Made by a program: the position numbers and the translations under genes
Origin: Marinimicrobium hydrolyticum
GTDB taxonomy: Bacteria > Pseudomonadota > Gammaproteobacteria > Pseudomonadales > Cellvibrionaceae
Reading direction: 5' to 3'
NCBI RefSeq assembly: GCF_030848505.1
Contig: NZ_JAVDDU010000001.1
Coordinates: 310,001-374,000 of the forward strand
Length of the DNA stretch: 64,000 nt
The notes under the pieces: generated by a model
The model's input: only the letters and a program-made list of their open reading frames with translations
What the model was told of the DNA's origin: nothing
Database searches by the model: none
Part shown: positions 47,853 to 58,010 of the stretch, piece by piece
Layout of the letters: each line of letters starts with the position of its first letter
How positions within the stretch are numbered: the stretch's first letter is position 1

Positions 47853-48215
47853 TTTGCATTTTCTCCGTAATACGGATGCCGGGTCATATCCTTTTTTGCG
47901 GCCCTGGCCAAAAATTTTCGCGATTCTATAGTCTCTGGCCGTGAACCGCTAGCTTGTACTTCTGTCAAATCTGTAGTATGTCGTCTAAACGATTCCGAAC
48001 GAATTCTAACCAAAATTGGACGGAAAGTCGAATTTGGCGTCAGATTACACCGTTCTGCGTCTGAATAATTCCAAAATGGAATAAGATGTGTCAGGGCTGC
48101 GACTTGGCCTGCGGGAGGACTAACTTGGGCAACTAAAAGCTGCCTTGCGGGGTAAGATCAAGTACAATTGCGCGCTCTTCAAAAACCCTCCGCTACCCTG
48201 AGGTCATGACCCACT
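47853..48215. promoter_or_regulatory. Divergent mltF-purL regulatory region
   Basis: No gene is supported in these 363 bases, which are more AT-rich than the surrounding genes. It contains a hyphenated palindrome ATTCCA-AAA-TGGAAT (48068-48082), a smaller dyad TCCGT-AAT-ACGGA (47874-47886) in the mltF leader, and a TACAAT -10-like element at 48163-48168 without a well-spaced -35. I found no PurR-type box. Confidence 0.45.
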
Positions 48216-51200
48216 ATGCTGATTTTGCATGGCGCCCCCGCTCTTTCCGCATTCCGCCTTGAAAAACTCCTAGCCAAACTGCAGCACGCGGTCCCCGGTA
48301 TATCCGGCTTGGCTGCCCACTATGTGCATTTCATTGAGTTGCGGGAGCCGCTGATTGGCGGCGAGCAGCAGGTGCTTGAGGCATTGCTGACTTACGGCCC
48401 TCGTGCTGAGGTAGCTGAAATCGCCGACGGACAGGAATTTGTCGTGGTGCCGCGTCCCGGCACCATCTCGCCTTGGTCCTCTAAGGCTACCGATATCGCG
48501 CGTAACGCCGGCCTGGACAAGGTTAACCGCATAGAAAGGGGCGTTCGTTACGTTATAGAAGGTGCAATAGAAGTTGCCGCCGAGCCATTTATTAAGGCTC
48601 AGCTTCATGATCGTATGGTGGAAGCGGTTCTGGGCAGCCCGGAGGAGGCGGAACAGCTCTTTTCCCACCGGGATCCCGCGCCCCAGACCACCGTGGATAT
48701 TCTCGCCCAGGGGCGAGAGGCGCTGGCAGAGGCCAACGGCCGCCTGGGCCTGGCTTTGGCAGACGATGAAATCGACTACCTGGTGGAAAGCTTCCAAAAA
48801 TTGGGCCGCAATCCGGTGGATGTCGAACTGATGATGTTCGCTCAGGCCAACTCGGAGCACTGCCGTCACAAAATCTTTAATGCCTCTTGGACGCTGGATG
48901 GCGAAGAGCAGCCGCGCAGCCTGTTCAAGATGATCAAAAATACCTTTGAGTTGGGCGGGGACAATGTTCTGTCCGCTTACTCGGACAACGCGGCGGTGAT
49001 CGCCGGTCCGGTGGCCGAGCGTTTCTATCCGAACCCGGATACCAAAACTTACGGCTATCACCACGAAGCCATTCCCATGCTGATGAAGGTGGAAACCCAC
49101 AATCATCCCACCGCCATCTCACCGTTTGCGGGCGCCGGCACTGGCGCTGGTGGCGAGATTCGGGATGAAGGTGCTGTCGGTCGTGGCTCCAAACCCAAAG
49201 TGGGTTTAACGGGTTTTACCGTTTCCAACCTGCAGATTCCCGATTTTGGTCAACCCTGGGAGCGCGACTACGGCAAGCCCGGGCGCATCGCCAGCGCTCT
49301 GGACATTATGCTAGAGGGTCCCATTGGCGGAGCTGCGTTTAACAACGAATTCGGCCGTCCCAACATCTGTGGTTATTTTCGAACCTTTGAAGACGATTTC
49401 GATGGCGAGCGTCGCGGCTATCACAAGCCCATTATGCTGGCCGGCGGGTACGGAAACATAAAAGCCGAGCACGTCGATAAACCACCGTTCAACGCCGGTG
49501 CCAAACTGGTGGTTCTCGGTGGCCCCGCCATGCTGATCGGTTTGGGTGGTGGCGCGGCCTCCTCTATGGATTCGGGCCAATCTTCGGAAGCGCTGGACTT
49601 CGCCTCGGTGCAGCGCCAAAACCCAGAGATCGAACGCCGTTGCCAGGAAGTGATCGACGCTTGCTGGCAATTGGGTGACAGCAATCCTGTTGCCTTTATT
49701 CACGATGTGGGCGCAGGCGGCCTGTCCAATGCGTTCCCGGAGCTGGTGAAAGACGGCGGTTGCGGTGGTCAGTTTGAATTACGCAATGTCCCCAACGATG
49801 AGCCCGGCATGAGCCCCTTGGCGATCTGGTCTAATGAATCCCAGGAACGCTATGTGCTGGCCATTCAGCCCGAAGATCTGCCGCGTTTTGAGGCCATTTG
49901 TCAGCGCGAACGCTGCCCTTACGCGGTGGTCGGTGAGGCCACCAGTGAACAACACTTGCTGGTTAACGACACCCACTTCGATGCCCAGCCGGTGGATCTG
50001 CCCATGTCGGTGTTGTTTGGCAAGCCGCCCAAAATGCATCGTACCGCCGAGCGCTATCAGGGCAGCACCCTGACCTTTGCCACTACTGATGTGCATATTA
50101 ATGACGCTGCTGAACGAGTGCTCAAACACCCGGCGGTAGCCAGTAAAAGTTTTCTGATTACCATTGGCGATCGGTCGGTGACCGGCATGGTCGCGCGAGA
50201 CCAAATGGTTGGCCCCTGGCAGGTGCCCGTGGCGGATTGCGCTGTAACTACGGTGAGCTATCAGGGCTACGCCGGTGAGGCTATGAGCGTGGGTGAGCGC
50301 ACGCCGGTCGCGCTGCTGGATGCGCCGGCTTCTGGGCGTCTGGCGGTGGCTGAAGCCATCACCAATATTGCCGCCACCCGTATTGGGCAACTCTCCGATA
50401 TCAAACTCTCCGCCAATTGGATGTGTGCCGCAGGCCACAAAGGCGAGGACGAAAAACTGTACCGCACTGTGGAAGCGGTGGGTATGGACCTGTGCCCGGC
50501 ATTGGGTATTACCATTCCGGTGGGTAAGGACTCTATGTCCATGCGCACCGCGTGGGAGGACTCGAACGGTCAGGAAAAAGCCGTAACCGCGCCTCTGTCA
50601 CTGGTGATTTCCGCTTTCGCTCCGGTGCTGGACGTGCGCAAGACCCTGACGCCCCAGATTCGTACCGACAAAGGCGCCACTGATCTGCTGCTGGTGGATT
50701 TGGGTGAGGGTATGAACCGACTCGGCGGTTCTATTTTGGCCCAGGTGTACAACCAACTGGATGAGGTGCCGGCGGATCTGAATAATCCGGCCCTGCTGAA
50801 AGGCTTTTTCGATACCGTACAGGCCTGCTTGGAAAACGATCAGCTGGTGGCTTACCACGACCGCAGTGATGGCGGTTTGTTTGTCACCCTGGCGGAAATG
50901 GCGTTTGCCGGTCACTGCGGTTTGGATATCTGCATTGATGCTTTGGGAGACGATCCTCTGGCGGTTCTGTTCAGCGAAGAGCCGGGCGCTGTGTTGCAGG
51001 TGGCTCGAGAACATCTGGAAACCGTGCAGGCACGCTTCAGTGCGGTGGGTCTTGAGGCCAAAGTCATCGGCCGCCCTAACGAGGAAGACTGGCTGCGTAT
51101 ACAACGCGGTGGCGAGCTGATTTTCGATCAATCGAGAGTGATCTTGCAAAGTTTGTGGTCGGAAACCAGTTATCACATGCAGGCGCTGCGGGATAATCCC

Positions 51201-52088
51201 ACCTGTGCGCGGCAGGAGTTTGATCTGCTGTTATCGGCCCAGCCCGGTTTAAGCGCGTCGCTCACGTATGATCCGTCTGAGGACGTAGCGGCGCCCTACA
51301 TCAAGCGTGGCGAACGGCCCGCTATAGCCGTTTTGCGCGAGCAGGGCGTCAACGGTCAGATGGAAATGGCGGCAGCGTTTGAGCGCGCCGGTTTTAGACC
51401 CGTCGATGTGCATATGAGTGACCTGCTGGCTGGCCGCACGCAACTGGATGAATTCCAAGGTCTGGTGGCTTGCGGGGGCTTCTCCTACGGTGATGTGCTG
51501 GGTGCGGGCGAGGGCTGGGCGAAAACCGCTCGGTATAACACGCGCGTTCGCGATCAGTTCGCGAACTTCTTTAATCGTGACGACACCTTCAGCCTGGGTG
51601 TCTGTAACGGTTGTCAGATGCTCTCTAACTTGAAGGATTTGATTCCCGGAGCCGAGCACTGGCCGCACTTTGTACGCAACCTGTCCGAGCAGTTCGAAGC
51701 GCGTTTTAGTTTGGTACAGGTGCCTGAATCGCCCTCGGTGTTACTCCGTGGTATGGCGGGTTCGCACCTGCCGGTGGCCGTAGCCCACGGCGAAGGGCGG
51801 GCGGAATTCGCCAGTGCCGAAGCGCTTAAAGCGTGCGATGAAAGCGGCACGGTAGCGTTGCGGTATATCGATAATCATCTGTCGGTGACCGAAAACTATC
51901 CGGCCAATCCTAACGGTTCGCCGCTGGGGATTACTGGACTGACCAGTCGCGACGGTCGCGCCACCATCTTGATGCCGCATCCTGAGCGCGTGTTCCGCAC
52001 CGTAACCAACTCCTGGCATCCGGACGAGTGGGGCGAGGATGGCGCCTGGCTGCGCTTGTTCCGCAACGCCCGTGTGTTTGTCGATTAA
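48216..52088 (+). CDS. purL: Phosphoribosylformylglycinamidine synthase (single chain)
   Basis: ATP- and glutamine-dependent conversion of FGAR to FGAM, step four of purine synthesis. The 1290 residues match the large single-chain type. An N-terminal PurS-like region ([18 protein letters not shown]) is followed by two AIRS-like synthetase halves ([39 protein letters not shown]). The C-terminal class I glutaminase domain (about 1040-1290) has the nucleophile cysteine in [10 protein letters not shown] (near 1130) and the triad His in [13 protein letters not shown] lies upstream of the ATG. Confidence 0.98.
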   Translation: MLILHGAPALSAFRLEKLLAKLQHAVPGISGLAAHYVHFIELREPLIGGEQQVLEALLTYGPRAEVAEIADGQEFVVVPRPGTISPWSSKATDIARNAGLDKVNRIERGVRYVIEGAIEVAAEPFIKAQLHDRMVEAVLGSPEEAEQLFSHRDPAPQTTVDILAQGREALAEANGRLGLALADDEIDYLVESFQKLGRNPVDVELMMFAQANSEHCRHKIFNASWTLDGEEQPRSLFKMIKNTFELGGDNVLSAYSDNAAVIAGPVAERFYPNPDTKTYGYHHEAIPMLMKVETHNHPTAISPFAGAGTGAGGEIRDEGAVGRGSKPKVGLTGFTVSNLQIPDFGQPWERDYGKPGRIASALDIMLEGPIGGAAFNNEFGRPNICGYFRTFEDDFDGERRGYHKPIMLAGGYGNIKAEHVDKPPFNAGAKLVVLGGPAMLIGLGGGAASSMDSGQSSEALDFASVQRQNPEIERRCQEVIDACWQLGDSNPVAFIHDVGAGGLSNAFPELVKDGGCGGQFELRNVPNDEPGMSPLAIWSNESQERYVLAIQPEDLPRFEAICQRERCPYAVVGEATSEQHLLVNDTHFDAQPVDLPMSVLFGKPPKMHRTAERYQGSTLTFATTDVHINDAAERVLKHPAVASKSFLITIGDRSVTGMVARDQMVGPWQVPVADCAVTTVSYQGYAGEAMSVGERTPVALLDAPASGRLAVAEAITNIAATRIGQLSDIKLSANWMCAAGHKGEDEKLYRTVEAVGMDLCPALGITIPVGKDSMSMRTAWEDSNGQEKAVTAPLSLVISAFAPVLDVRKTLTPQIRTDKGATDLLLVDLGEGMNRLGGSILAQVYNQLDEVPADLNNPALLKGFFDTVQACLENDQLVAYHDRSDGGLFVTLAEMAFAGHCGLDICIDALGDDPLAVLFSEEPGAVLQVAREHLETVQARFSAVGLEAKVIGRPNEEDWLRIQRGGELIFDQSRVILQSLWSETSYHMQALRDNPTCARQEFDLLLSAQPGLSASLTYDPSEDVAAPYIKRGERPAIAVLREQGVNGQMEMAAAFERAGFRPVDVHMSDLLAGRTQLDEFQGLVACGGFSYGDVLGAGEGWAKTARYNTRVRDQFANFFNRDDTFSLGVCNGCQMLSNLKDLIPGAEHWPHFVRNLSEQFEARFSLVQVPESPSVLLRGMAGSHLPVAVAHGEGRAEFASAEALKACDESGTVALRYIDNHLSVTENYPANPNGSPLGITGLTSRDGRATILMPHPERVFRTVTNSWHPDEWGEDGAWLRLFRNARVFVD

Positions 52089-52112
52089 GTTGTTCGTACG
52101 CCGTGAACCTAG

Positions 52113-52169
52113 CAGGCTGTTGAAGGCATTGCACCGCGGAAAAAACCGAGGTGCTTTTTCAACAGCCTG
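52113..52169. repeat. 57-bp inverted-repeat element between purL and the GH15 gene
   Basis: CAGGCTGTTGAA (52113-52124) and TTCAACAGCCTG (52158-52169) are exact 12-base inverted repeats, with a nested GCACC/GGTGC pair inside. It sits between convergent genes and could act as a bidirectional terminator (A- and T-rich stretches inside). The CAGGCTGTTGAA end also resembles the termini of several insertion sequences, so a miniature element is possible. Confidence 0.55.
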
Positions 52170-52181
52170 TTCAGAGGCTCC

Positions 52182-53966
52182 TTAAGTCAGTGTCACCGCT
52201 TCTGGGCTACCAGTGGCGATTAAACGGGCGCTGCTGATCAACGCCAGATGAGACAGCCCCTGGGGGAAGTTGCCCAGTAATTGGTGGTTGTGGGGGTCCC
52301 ACTCCTCCGACAACAGACCGACATCGTTGCACAGCGAGAGCAGGTGCTTGAACATTTCTTCCGCTTCCTCACGCCGGCCCATTAACCAGTAGTTGTCTAC
52401 CAGCCAGAAACAGCAGGGCAGGAACTTGCCCTCTTCATTGGCCTGATCACCCACCCGATAGCGCCGCACCAAACCGCCCGACACTAGCTCTTTTTCAATT
52501 GCAGTGATGGTGGCTTTCATGCGTGGATCGTCGGCAGGAAGAAATTCCACCAATGGAATCATTAACAGGCTGGCGTCCACATTGTCGGATCCATAGCGCT
52601 GCGTAAAGTAGCCGCCTTCGGCGTGAACACCGTGCTTGAGAACGTCTTCGCGAATCTCTTTGCGGATGCGTTTCCAGTGGTCGATTGGCCCATCCAGCCC
52701 ATGTTTTTCGGCGTCACGAATGCAGAGATCAAAAGCAGTCCAACTGAGCACTTTGGAATGGGTCAAGTGATCGTGAATGGTGCGGAACTCCCAAATGCCT
52801 TCATCCGGTTTGTGCCAGTGCTCCTCCAAGCTTTCCAGAATCTTGCATTGCAACTGCCAGATATCGCCACTCAAATCCAGGCCGTGATCGCGCGCCAAAT
52901 GAAGGACTTCCATCAATTCTCCGCGCAAGTCCAGTTGATACTGATCACTGGCCGCATTGCCGCTGCGTACCGGCTTGCTGTCCGCGTAGCCGGGCAGCCA
53001 GTCCAGTTCGTTTTCGTAATCAATGACGGCACCATCGATACCGTAGAGCGCGTGCATATGGGAGTCGTGCTGATGCACCGCCTCCAGCAGCCAGTCGCGC
53101 CAGGCACAGGCCTCCTTGCGATAGCCAGCGTTAAGTAAGACCTTTAGGGCGAAGGCTGCGTCTCTGATCCAGCAATAGCGGTAGTCATAGTTCGCTTCTC
53201 CACCCGGTACTTCCGGCAAAGAGGTGGTTATCGCTGCGACCATGCCGCCGCCTGGTTCGTAGGTCATGGCTTTAAGGGTTATTAGGGAGCGTTTCACGTG
53301 CTCTTCCCAGCGGCCATGATAGGTGCACTGAGATATCCAATCCTTCCACCACTGTGCGCACTTTGAGATTTCCTGTTGAGCGTTCGGTGGCTCAGGAAGC
53401 TTTTCGTCGGCGTGGCTGTAAGTTAACGCGAAGCAGTGCTGTTCGCCCGCCGCGACTTCAAACTCTGCGTGCGCTGCGGTGGCCTCGTCATCCAGGCTTA
53501 AGGTTGCGTCCTCGTAGGTCAACAGTAACTGATCATCGCCGCAGTGGAACAGCACCTGACCCTGGGAAACCGACTCTGTTGCAGGTTTGTCGCGCCCATA
53601 GGTAAAGCGAGGCACGCATAAGCTGCGCATGGGTACCTTTCCTGACACGCCTTCGACCACTCGAATGAGATGACAGGTATTGTCCGACAGGGGCATGACG
53701 TCGGTCAGGCGGACTTTCCCCGCCGGCGTGGTAAACACGGTTTCCAGTACTAGCGTATCCGGCTGATAGTGGCGTTCAACACTGACTTCATCGCTGGACG
53801 GCGCGATCAGCCAGCGACCGTTTTCTGCCGTGCCCAATAGAGCGGCGAAGCAGGCGGGAGCGTCAAAGCGGCCCGGACAAAACCAGTCCACCGATCCCGC
53901 TTTGGAAACCAAAGCGGCACTGTGTAGGTCGCTCAAAAGTGCGTAGTCATCAATGGGCCTGAACAT
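52182..53966 (-). CDS. GH15 glucoamylase/trehalase-like glycoside hydrolase
   Basis: Predicted cytoplasmic glycosidase, 594 residues, no signal peptide. The N-terminal beta-sandwich begins FRPIDDYALLSDLHSAALVSKAGSVDWFCPGRFDAPACFAALL, and the (alpha/alpha)6 catalytic domain (about 240-590) has YDYRYCWIRDAAFALKVLLNAGY and the acidic region GIDGAVIDYENELDWLPGY. This is the GH15 group annotated as glucoamylase or trehalase in bacteria; substrate is not resolved. GGGAGGAGTT is a strong ribosome-binding site. It is the last gene of a minus-strand cluster, 24 bases after the SDR gene. Confidence 0.9.
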   Translation of the reverse strand: MFRPIDDYALLSDLHSAALVSKAGSVDWFCPGRFDAPACFAALLGTAENGRWLIAPSSDEVSVERHYQPDTLVLETVFTTPAGKVRLTDVMPLSDNTCHLIRVVEGVSGKVPMRSLCVPRFTYGRDKPATESVSQGQVLFHCGDDQLLLTYEDATLSLDDEATAAHAEFEVAAGEQHCFALTYSHADEKLPEPPNAQQEISKCAQWWKDWISQCTYHGRWEEHVKRSLITLKAMTYEPGGGMVAAITTSLPEVPGGEANYDYRYCWIRDAAFALKVLLNAGYRKEACAWRDWLLEAVHQHDSHMHALYGIDGAVIDYENELDWLPGYADSKPVRSGNAASDQYQLDLRGELMEVLHLARDHGLDLSGDIWQLQCKILESLEEHWHKPDEGIWEFRTIHDHLTHSKVLSWTAFDLCIRDAEKHGLDGPIDHWKRIRKEIREDVLKHGVHAEGGYFTQRYGSDNVDASLLMIPLVEFLPADDPRMKATITAIEKELVSGGLVRRYRVGDQANEEGKFLPCCFWLVDNYWLMGRREEAEEMFKHLLSLCNDVGLLSEEWDPHNHQLLGNFPQGLSHLALISSARLIATGSPEAVTLT

Positions 53967-53990
53967 AACTCCTCCCGTTTTCGTAAGAGT

Positions 53991-55001
53991 TCATAGGGAA
54001 TCCTGGTTGTGGTCGCGCTTGATTACCATAGCCGCTAAACCCGCCATTAGGGTGACCAGTGCTAGAGGTAGACGGTTTTGGCTCAGCAACAATTGCCAGC
54101 TCCGGTCCTTGGCCTGATCATCGAATCGGCCATGGGTTCCCATGTCTTTGGGTACGGGCTCGAACAAATTGTCGCGGGTTGAGGGGGTTTTCACTTGCTT
54201 GTCCATTTGCCCATCAATGGCCTGCTTACTGGCCATGTAGTCGATCAATCCGGGAACTATCTTGTTGCCTAAAATAATTTTTAACGCGGGAAATCCCACG
54301 TACAGTTCTCGCCGGTTGTGGTTCGCAGACCACACAACGGCGCCAGCGGCCACCTCCGGTTGAAAGATGGGTGGCAGAGGTTGGGGTTGGCCGCCGATTC
54401 GGTGGCGGGCCCATTCAAACTGGGGTGTGTTAAACGCGGCCAGATGTACGGTAGTGAGGTGTATTTTGCTGTTTTCGTAGATCAATTCCGCTCGCAGGGA
54501 ATCGGTAAAGCCGCGTGCCGCGAACTTGGCTCCGCAGTAAGCTGATTGCAGGGGAATACCTCGGTAGGCTAGGGCCGAGCCCACTTGGATGATCGTGCCG
54601 GCGTTACGGGGGCGCATGCGTTTGAGTGCCGCCTGAGTGCCATAGACGACACCGAGATAACTTATTTCGGTAACCCGCTGGTACTCTTCGGGGGCCATGT
54701 CGACCACCTTGGAAAACACGGTCACCATGGCGTTGTTAACCCATACGTCGATAGGGCCAAGCACCTTCTCTACCTGCGCAGCGGAGTCCTCCACTTGCTG
54801 AGCATTGGCGACGTCGGTGGGCAGTGCCAGGGCCGTACCTCCCGCCTGTTCGATTTCTTTGACTGCCCCGTTTAGCCCTTCGGTGCCTCGCGCCAGTAAA
54901 GCGACCGAGGCTCCGCTGCGGGCAAAGGCGAGGGCGGTTGCGCGGCCCACGCCAGCCGAAGCGCCAGTAACCACTACCACTTTCGGACTTTTCTGAGTCA
55001 T
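53991..55001 (-). CDS. SDR-family oxidoreductase with C-terminal membrane segment
   Basis: NAD(P)-dependent short-chain dehydrogenase, 336 residues. The cofactor motif TGASAGVGRATA is at about 13-24, NNAMV is at about 91, and the catalytic Tyr/Lys sits in SAYCGAKFAARGF (about 161-165). The segment after about 250 is longer than in a classical SDR and ends in a hydrophobic helix (LALVTLMAGLAAMVIKR), a probable membrane anchor. AGGAG lies ahead of the ATG. It follows the FAD/Fe-S gene by 18 bases. The substrate is unknown. Confidence 0.9.
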   Translation of the reverse strand: MTQKSPKVVVVTGASAGVGRATALAFARSGASVALLARGTEGLNGAVKEIEQAGGTALALPTDVANAQQVEDSAAQVEKVLGPIDVWVNNAMVTVFSKVVDMAPEEYQRVTEISYLGVVYGTQAALKRMRPRNAGTIIQVGSALAYRGIPLQSAYCGAKFAARGFTDSLRAELIYENSKIHLTTVHLAAFNTPQFEWARHRIGGQPQPLPPIFQPEVAAGAVVWSANHNRRELYVGFPALKIILGNKIVPGLIDYMASKQAIDGQMDKQVKTPSTRDNLFEPVPKDMGTHGRFDDQAKDRSWQLLLSQNRLPLALVTLMAGLAAMVIKRDHNQDSL

Positions 55002-55019
55002 GGGTTCGCTCCTGTTTCC

Positions 55020-57983
55020 TTACGGGTGTCGGTGGATTGACTGTTCACTGGAAGCCAAAATTGGGCCGGGCGTTTGCCCTTCCCTTAGAGCCATATCCAG
55101 TACCTCGGCGATGTTCATCGACCTGCGGCCGGTCGCATGCCGAATTTGTTCCCGGCAACTGAAACCATTGGTAATCAGTAAGGTGTCTTCTTCAGCGGCA
55201 CGTACGGCGGGCATTAAGTGTTGTTCACCGATGCGCAGTGACAACTCGTGATTGCTTGCTTTAAAACCAAAAGAGCCTGCCAAACCGCAGCACCCGGCAT
55301 CGAGCACGTGCGCGTCCACGCCCATCCACGCTAAGAGCCGGGCGTCGGACGAGCCATCCAAGGATGCGTGCTGGTGGCAGTGCGTATGCACGAGGGCGCG
55401 ACGGGAAAGTGGCGGCGGACGGAAGCCCTTGCATTGCAAGAACTCTCCCAGTAGTTGCGAGTTTTCCGCCAAGTAGTGGGCGCCTTCATGTTTTGGAAAC
55501 AGCTGCGGCAATTCATCCCGAAAGCTGGCAACGCAGGAGGGTTCCAGTCCAATCAGTGGTAAGCCCAAGGTCATTTCCTCCTGCAGGGTTTCTAGAATGT
55601 CATGCAGTTGTTTACGTGCCAAATCCAGCATGCCTTCGGCGAACAGCGGCCGAGAGCAGCACAGCGGGCGGGCGGGAATGCGCACCCGGTACTTGGCCGC
55701 TTCCAACACGCGCACGGCGGCTTTTAACGTGTCCGGATAAAAATAGTTGTTGAAGGTATCCGGCCACAGCACCACCTCTTTCCAATGACCATTGCCGGAC
55801 TTGCCGTTTCGAGGTTGCTTCTCTCTGCCTTGAAACCAATCCCGAAAACTTTGTTTGGCGTATTTGGGCATGGCGCGTTCGGGCGATATGCCGCCGATCC
55901 ACTTCGCGGCTCCAGACAAACCTGGTGTTTGTAAGACAAAGTTAGCCAACCCGGGTAGTTTTCCGGCAGCACGGCTCCACCACCAAATCAAACCCATGGC
56001 GTATGCGTCGCGCGGGTGCAGGCGGCGCCGATAGTAGTGCGCCATAAATTCGGCCTTGAAGGTGGCCATGTCGACATTAACGGGACAGTCGGATTTGCAA
56101 CCCTTGCAGGCCAAGCATAAGTCGAGGGCTTCATGTACGGACTCGTTGCGCCAACCCTCGCGAAGTTCTTCATCGCGCAGCATCTCAAACAACAGGCGCG
56201 CGCGACCGCGTGTGGAATGTTGTTCTTCACCCGTGCCTCTGTAACTAGGGCACATGACGCCGCCCTTTTGGTCGCGGCAATTGCCGATGCCCACGCAGCG
56301 GTTGGTGGCGTCGGCAAAGCTGTGATGATCCTCCGGGTAATCGAATTCAGTTTCCACTATGGGTGGATGGGCATCGGGTCCGTAGCGTAAGTTGGTGTCC
56401 ATGGGGTAGGGGTCCACGACTTTGCCGGGGTTCATTTTTCCCGCCGGGTCCCACAGGGATTTAAATTCCCGGAATGCCTGTGCCAGTTCCTCTCCATACA
56501 TACGTGGGAGGAGTTCGGCGCGCACTTGGCCGTCCCCGTGTTCGCCAGACAAAGAACCCCCGTAGCGAAGTACCAGGTCGGCCGCGTCAATCATGAACCG
56601 GCGCCACTGTTTTAAACCGGCGTCACTGCGCAAGTCGAAGTTAATACGGCAGTGAATGCAGCCCTCGCCAAAATGGCCATAGAGTGCACCTTCGTAATTA
56701 TGGCGATGCATCAGGTCGCGAAACTCGCGCAAATAGCGGCCCACGTTTTCCGGCGGTACGGCGGCGTCTTCCCAACCGGGATAGGTGTTGCCTTGTTCTG
56801 GAGCGCGCGAGGTTGCACCCAGGCCGGATTCGCGCAGTTTCCAGAGGCGTTCTTGATCCTCGGACGATTCGAACAACTCCATGGTAGGGGCGTCGTCTCG
56901 TTCACAGAGATCGTCCATCACCGCGCGCGCTTTCTCCTTCGCCTTCTCGAGCGTTTCACCTCCAAACTCCACCATCAACCAGCCGCCACCTTCCGGCAAA
57001 AGGCGCCGCTCCTGGGCGTGCATCTGCTTCATGGCCATGGCCCGCAAGAGCACACTGTCCATGCCCTCCAGTCCGGTGGGCTCGAACTTTAAAATCTCGG
57101 GCACATGATCGCCTACCACGTAAACATTGGGGTAGGACAGGATCAGCAAAACGCGCACGGGTGGGCTGGGCACCAGTTGCAACTCCGCCTCCAGGCAAGT
57201 GACACAAGTGCCTTCCGAGCCCACCAGGGCACGCGCGACGTTAAAGCCTTTTTCCGGTAGCAGTTCGTCCAGGTTGTAGCCGGAGACGCGGCGAGGAATG
57301 TCCGGATAACGCTTGCGAATCAGCTCCGCGTAGCGATCGCGAATGCGCCGAAGGCCAGCGTAGATCTCGCCGCGTCGCCCGCCCTGGTCGATGATGTGCT
57401 CCAGTTCTTCCTCGCTGGTGGGACCGACACACATACGCTCACCGTCATAGGTGAGCACTTCCATGGTGATCACATTGTCCGCGGTCCGGCCCGCCATCAC
57501 TGAATGTACGCCGCAGGAGTTGTTGCCAATCATGCCGCCCAAGGTATTGTGGGCGTGGGTGGATGGGTCAGGCGCAAAAGTGAGATGGTGCTCTTCGGCT
57601 TTGTTTCGCAGCACATCCAACACGCAGCCCGGTTGCACTCGCGCGCGGCGCGTTTTTGGGTCTACCTCAAGCAATTGATTAAGATATTTGGAAAAGTCGA
57701 TCACCACGGCCACATTGCAGGCTTGCCCCGCCAGGCTGGTGCCAGCACCGCGGGCTAGCACCGGCACATCCGCTTCCCGGCACAGTCGCAGAGTTGCTAC
57801 CACGTCGTCCACGGAGCGGGGCACGACCAGCCCAATCGGAACCTGCCGATAGAGCGAGCCATCAGCGGCGTACAGTGCGCGGCTGCCATCGTCAAAGCGA
57901 ACTTCGCCGCGCACACACGCTCGGAGCCGGTTCGCCAAGTCCTGGGCTTTGTCGTTACTGTGCTGTGGGTTTGGACTCGCCAT
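55020..57983 (-). CDS. YdiJ-like FAD/4Fe-4S dehydrogenase (D-2-hydroxyacid type)
   Basis: A 987-residue fusion oxidising a D-2-hydroxyacid (D-2-hydroxyglutarate or D-lactate are the known substrates of the group). It has an FAD-binding PCMH domain (about 45-270, ARGAGTSLAGQACN) and an FAD-oxidase C-terminal domain (about 275-540, GEGCIHCRINFD; GSLSGEHGDGQ). An iron-sulphur region has CVGIGNC and CLACKGCKSDCP (about 565-635). Paired CCG (heterodisulfide-reductase-like) motifs include EPSCVASF, HTHCHQHA and DAGCCGLAGSFGF (about 815-900). The length is close to E. coli YdiJ (1018). It has no signal peptide. The weak ribosome-binding site suggests coupling to the gene ahead, 27 bases upstream. 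Confidence 0.92.
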   Translation of the reverse strand: MASPNPQHSNDKAQDLANRLRACVRGEVRFDDGSRALYAADGSLYRQVPIGLVVPRSVDDVVATLRLCREADVPVLARGAGTSLAGQACNVAVVIDFSKYLNQLLEVDPKTRRARVQPGCVLDVLRNKAEEHHLTFAPDPSTHAHNTLGGMIGNNSCGVHSVMAGRTADNVITMEVLTYDGERMCVGPTSEEELEHIIDQGGRRGEIYAGLRRIRDRYAELIRKRYPDIPRRVSGYNLDELLPEKGFNVARALVGSEGTCVTCLEAELQLVPSPPVRVLLILSYPNVYVVGDHVPEILKFEPTGLEGMDSVLLRAMAMKQMHAQERRLLPEGGGWLMVEFGGETLEKAKEKARAVMDDLCERDDAPTMELFESSEDQERLWKLRESGLGATSRAPEQGNTYPGWEDAAVPPENVGRYLREFRDLMHRHNYEGALYGHFGEGCIHCRINFDLRSDAGLKQWRRFMIDAADLVLRYGGSLSGEHGDGQVRAELLPRMYGEELAQAFREFKSLWDPAGKMNPGKVVDPYPMDTNLRYGPDAHPPIVETEFDYPEDHHSFADATNRCVGIGNCRDQKGGVMCPSYRGTGEEQHSTRGRARLLFEMLRDEELREGWRNESVHEALDLCLACKGCKSDCPVNVDMATFKAEFMAHYYRRRLHPRDAYAMGLIWWWSRAAGKLPGLANFVLQTPGLSGAAKWIGGISPERAMPKYAKQSFRDWFQGREKQPRNGKSGNGHWKEVVLWPDTFNNYFYPDTLKAAVRVLEAAKYRVRIPARPLCCSRPLFAEGMLDLARKQLHDILETLQEEMTLGLPLIGLEPSCVASFRDELPQLFPKHEGAHYLAENSQLLGEFLQCKGFRPPPLSRRALVHTHCHQHASLDGSSDARLLAWMGVDAHVLDAGCCGLAGSFGFKASNHELSLRIGEQHLMPAVRAAEEDTLLITNGFSCREQIRHATGRRSMNIAEVLDMALREGQTPGPILASSEQSIHRHP

Positions 57984-58010
57984 GACGATTACATCCGTGA
58001 GTGGTCAGGC

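Noticed and set aside
47853-48215. PurR box upstream of purL
   Set aside because: No sequence close to the ACGCAAACGTTTGCGT-type operator was seen.
52097-52112. ACGCCGTGAACC before the 57-bp element, similar to the core of the long repeat
   Set aside because: Only 12 bases match and no paired arms surround it, so it cannot be called a repeat copy.
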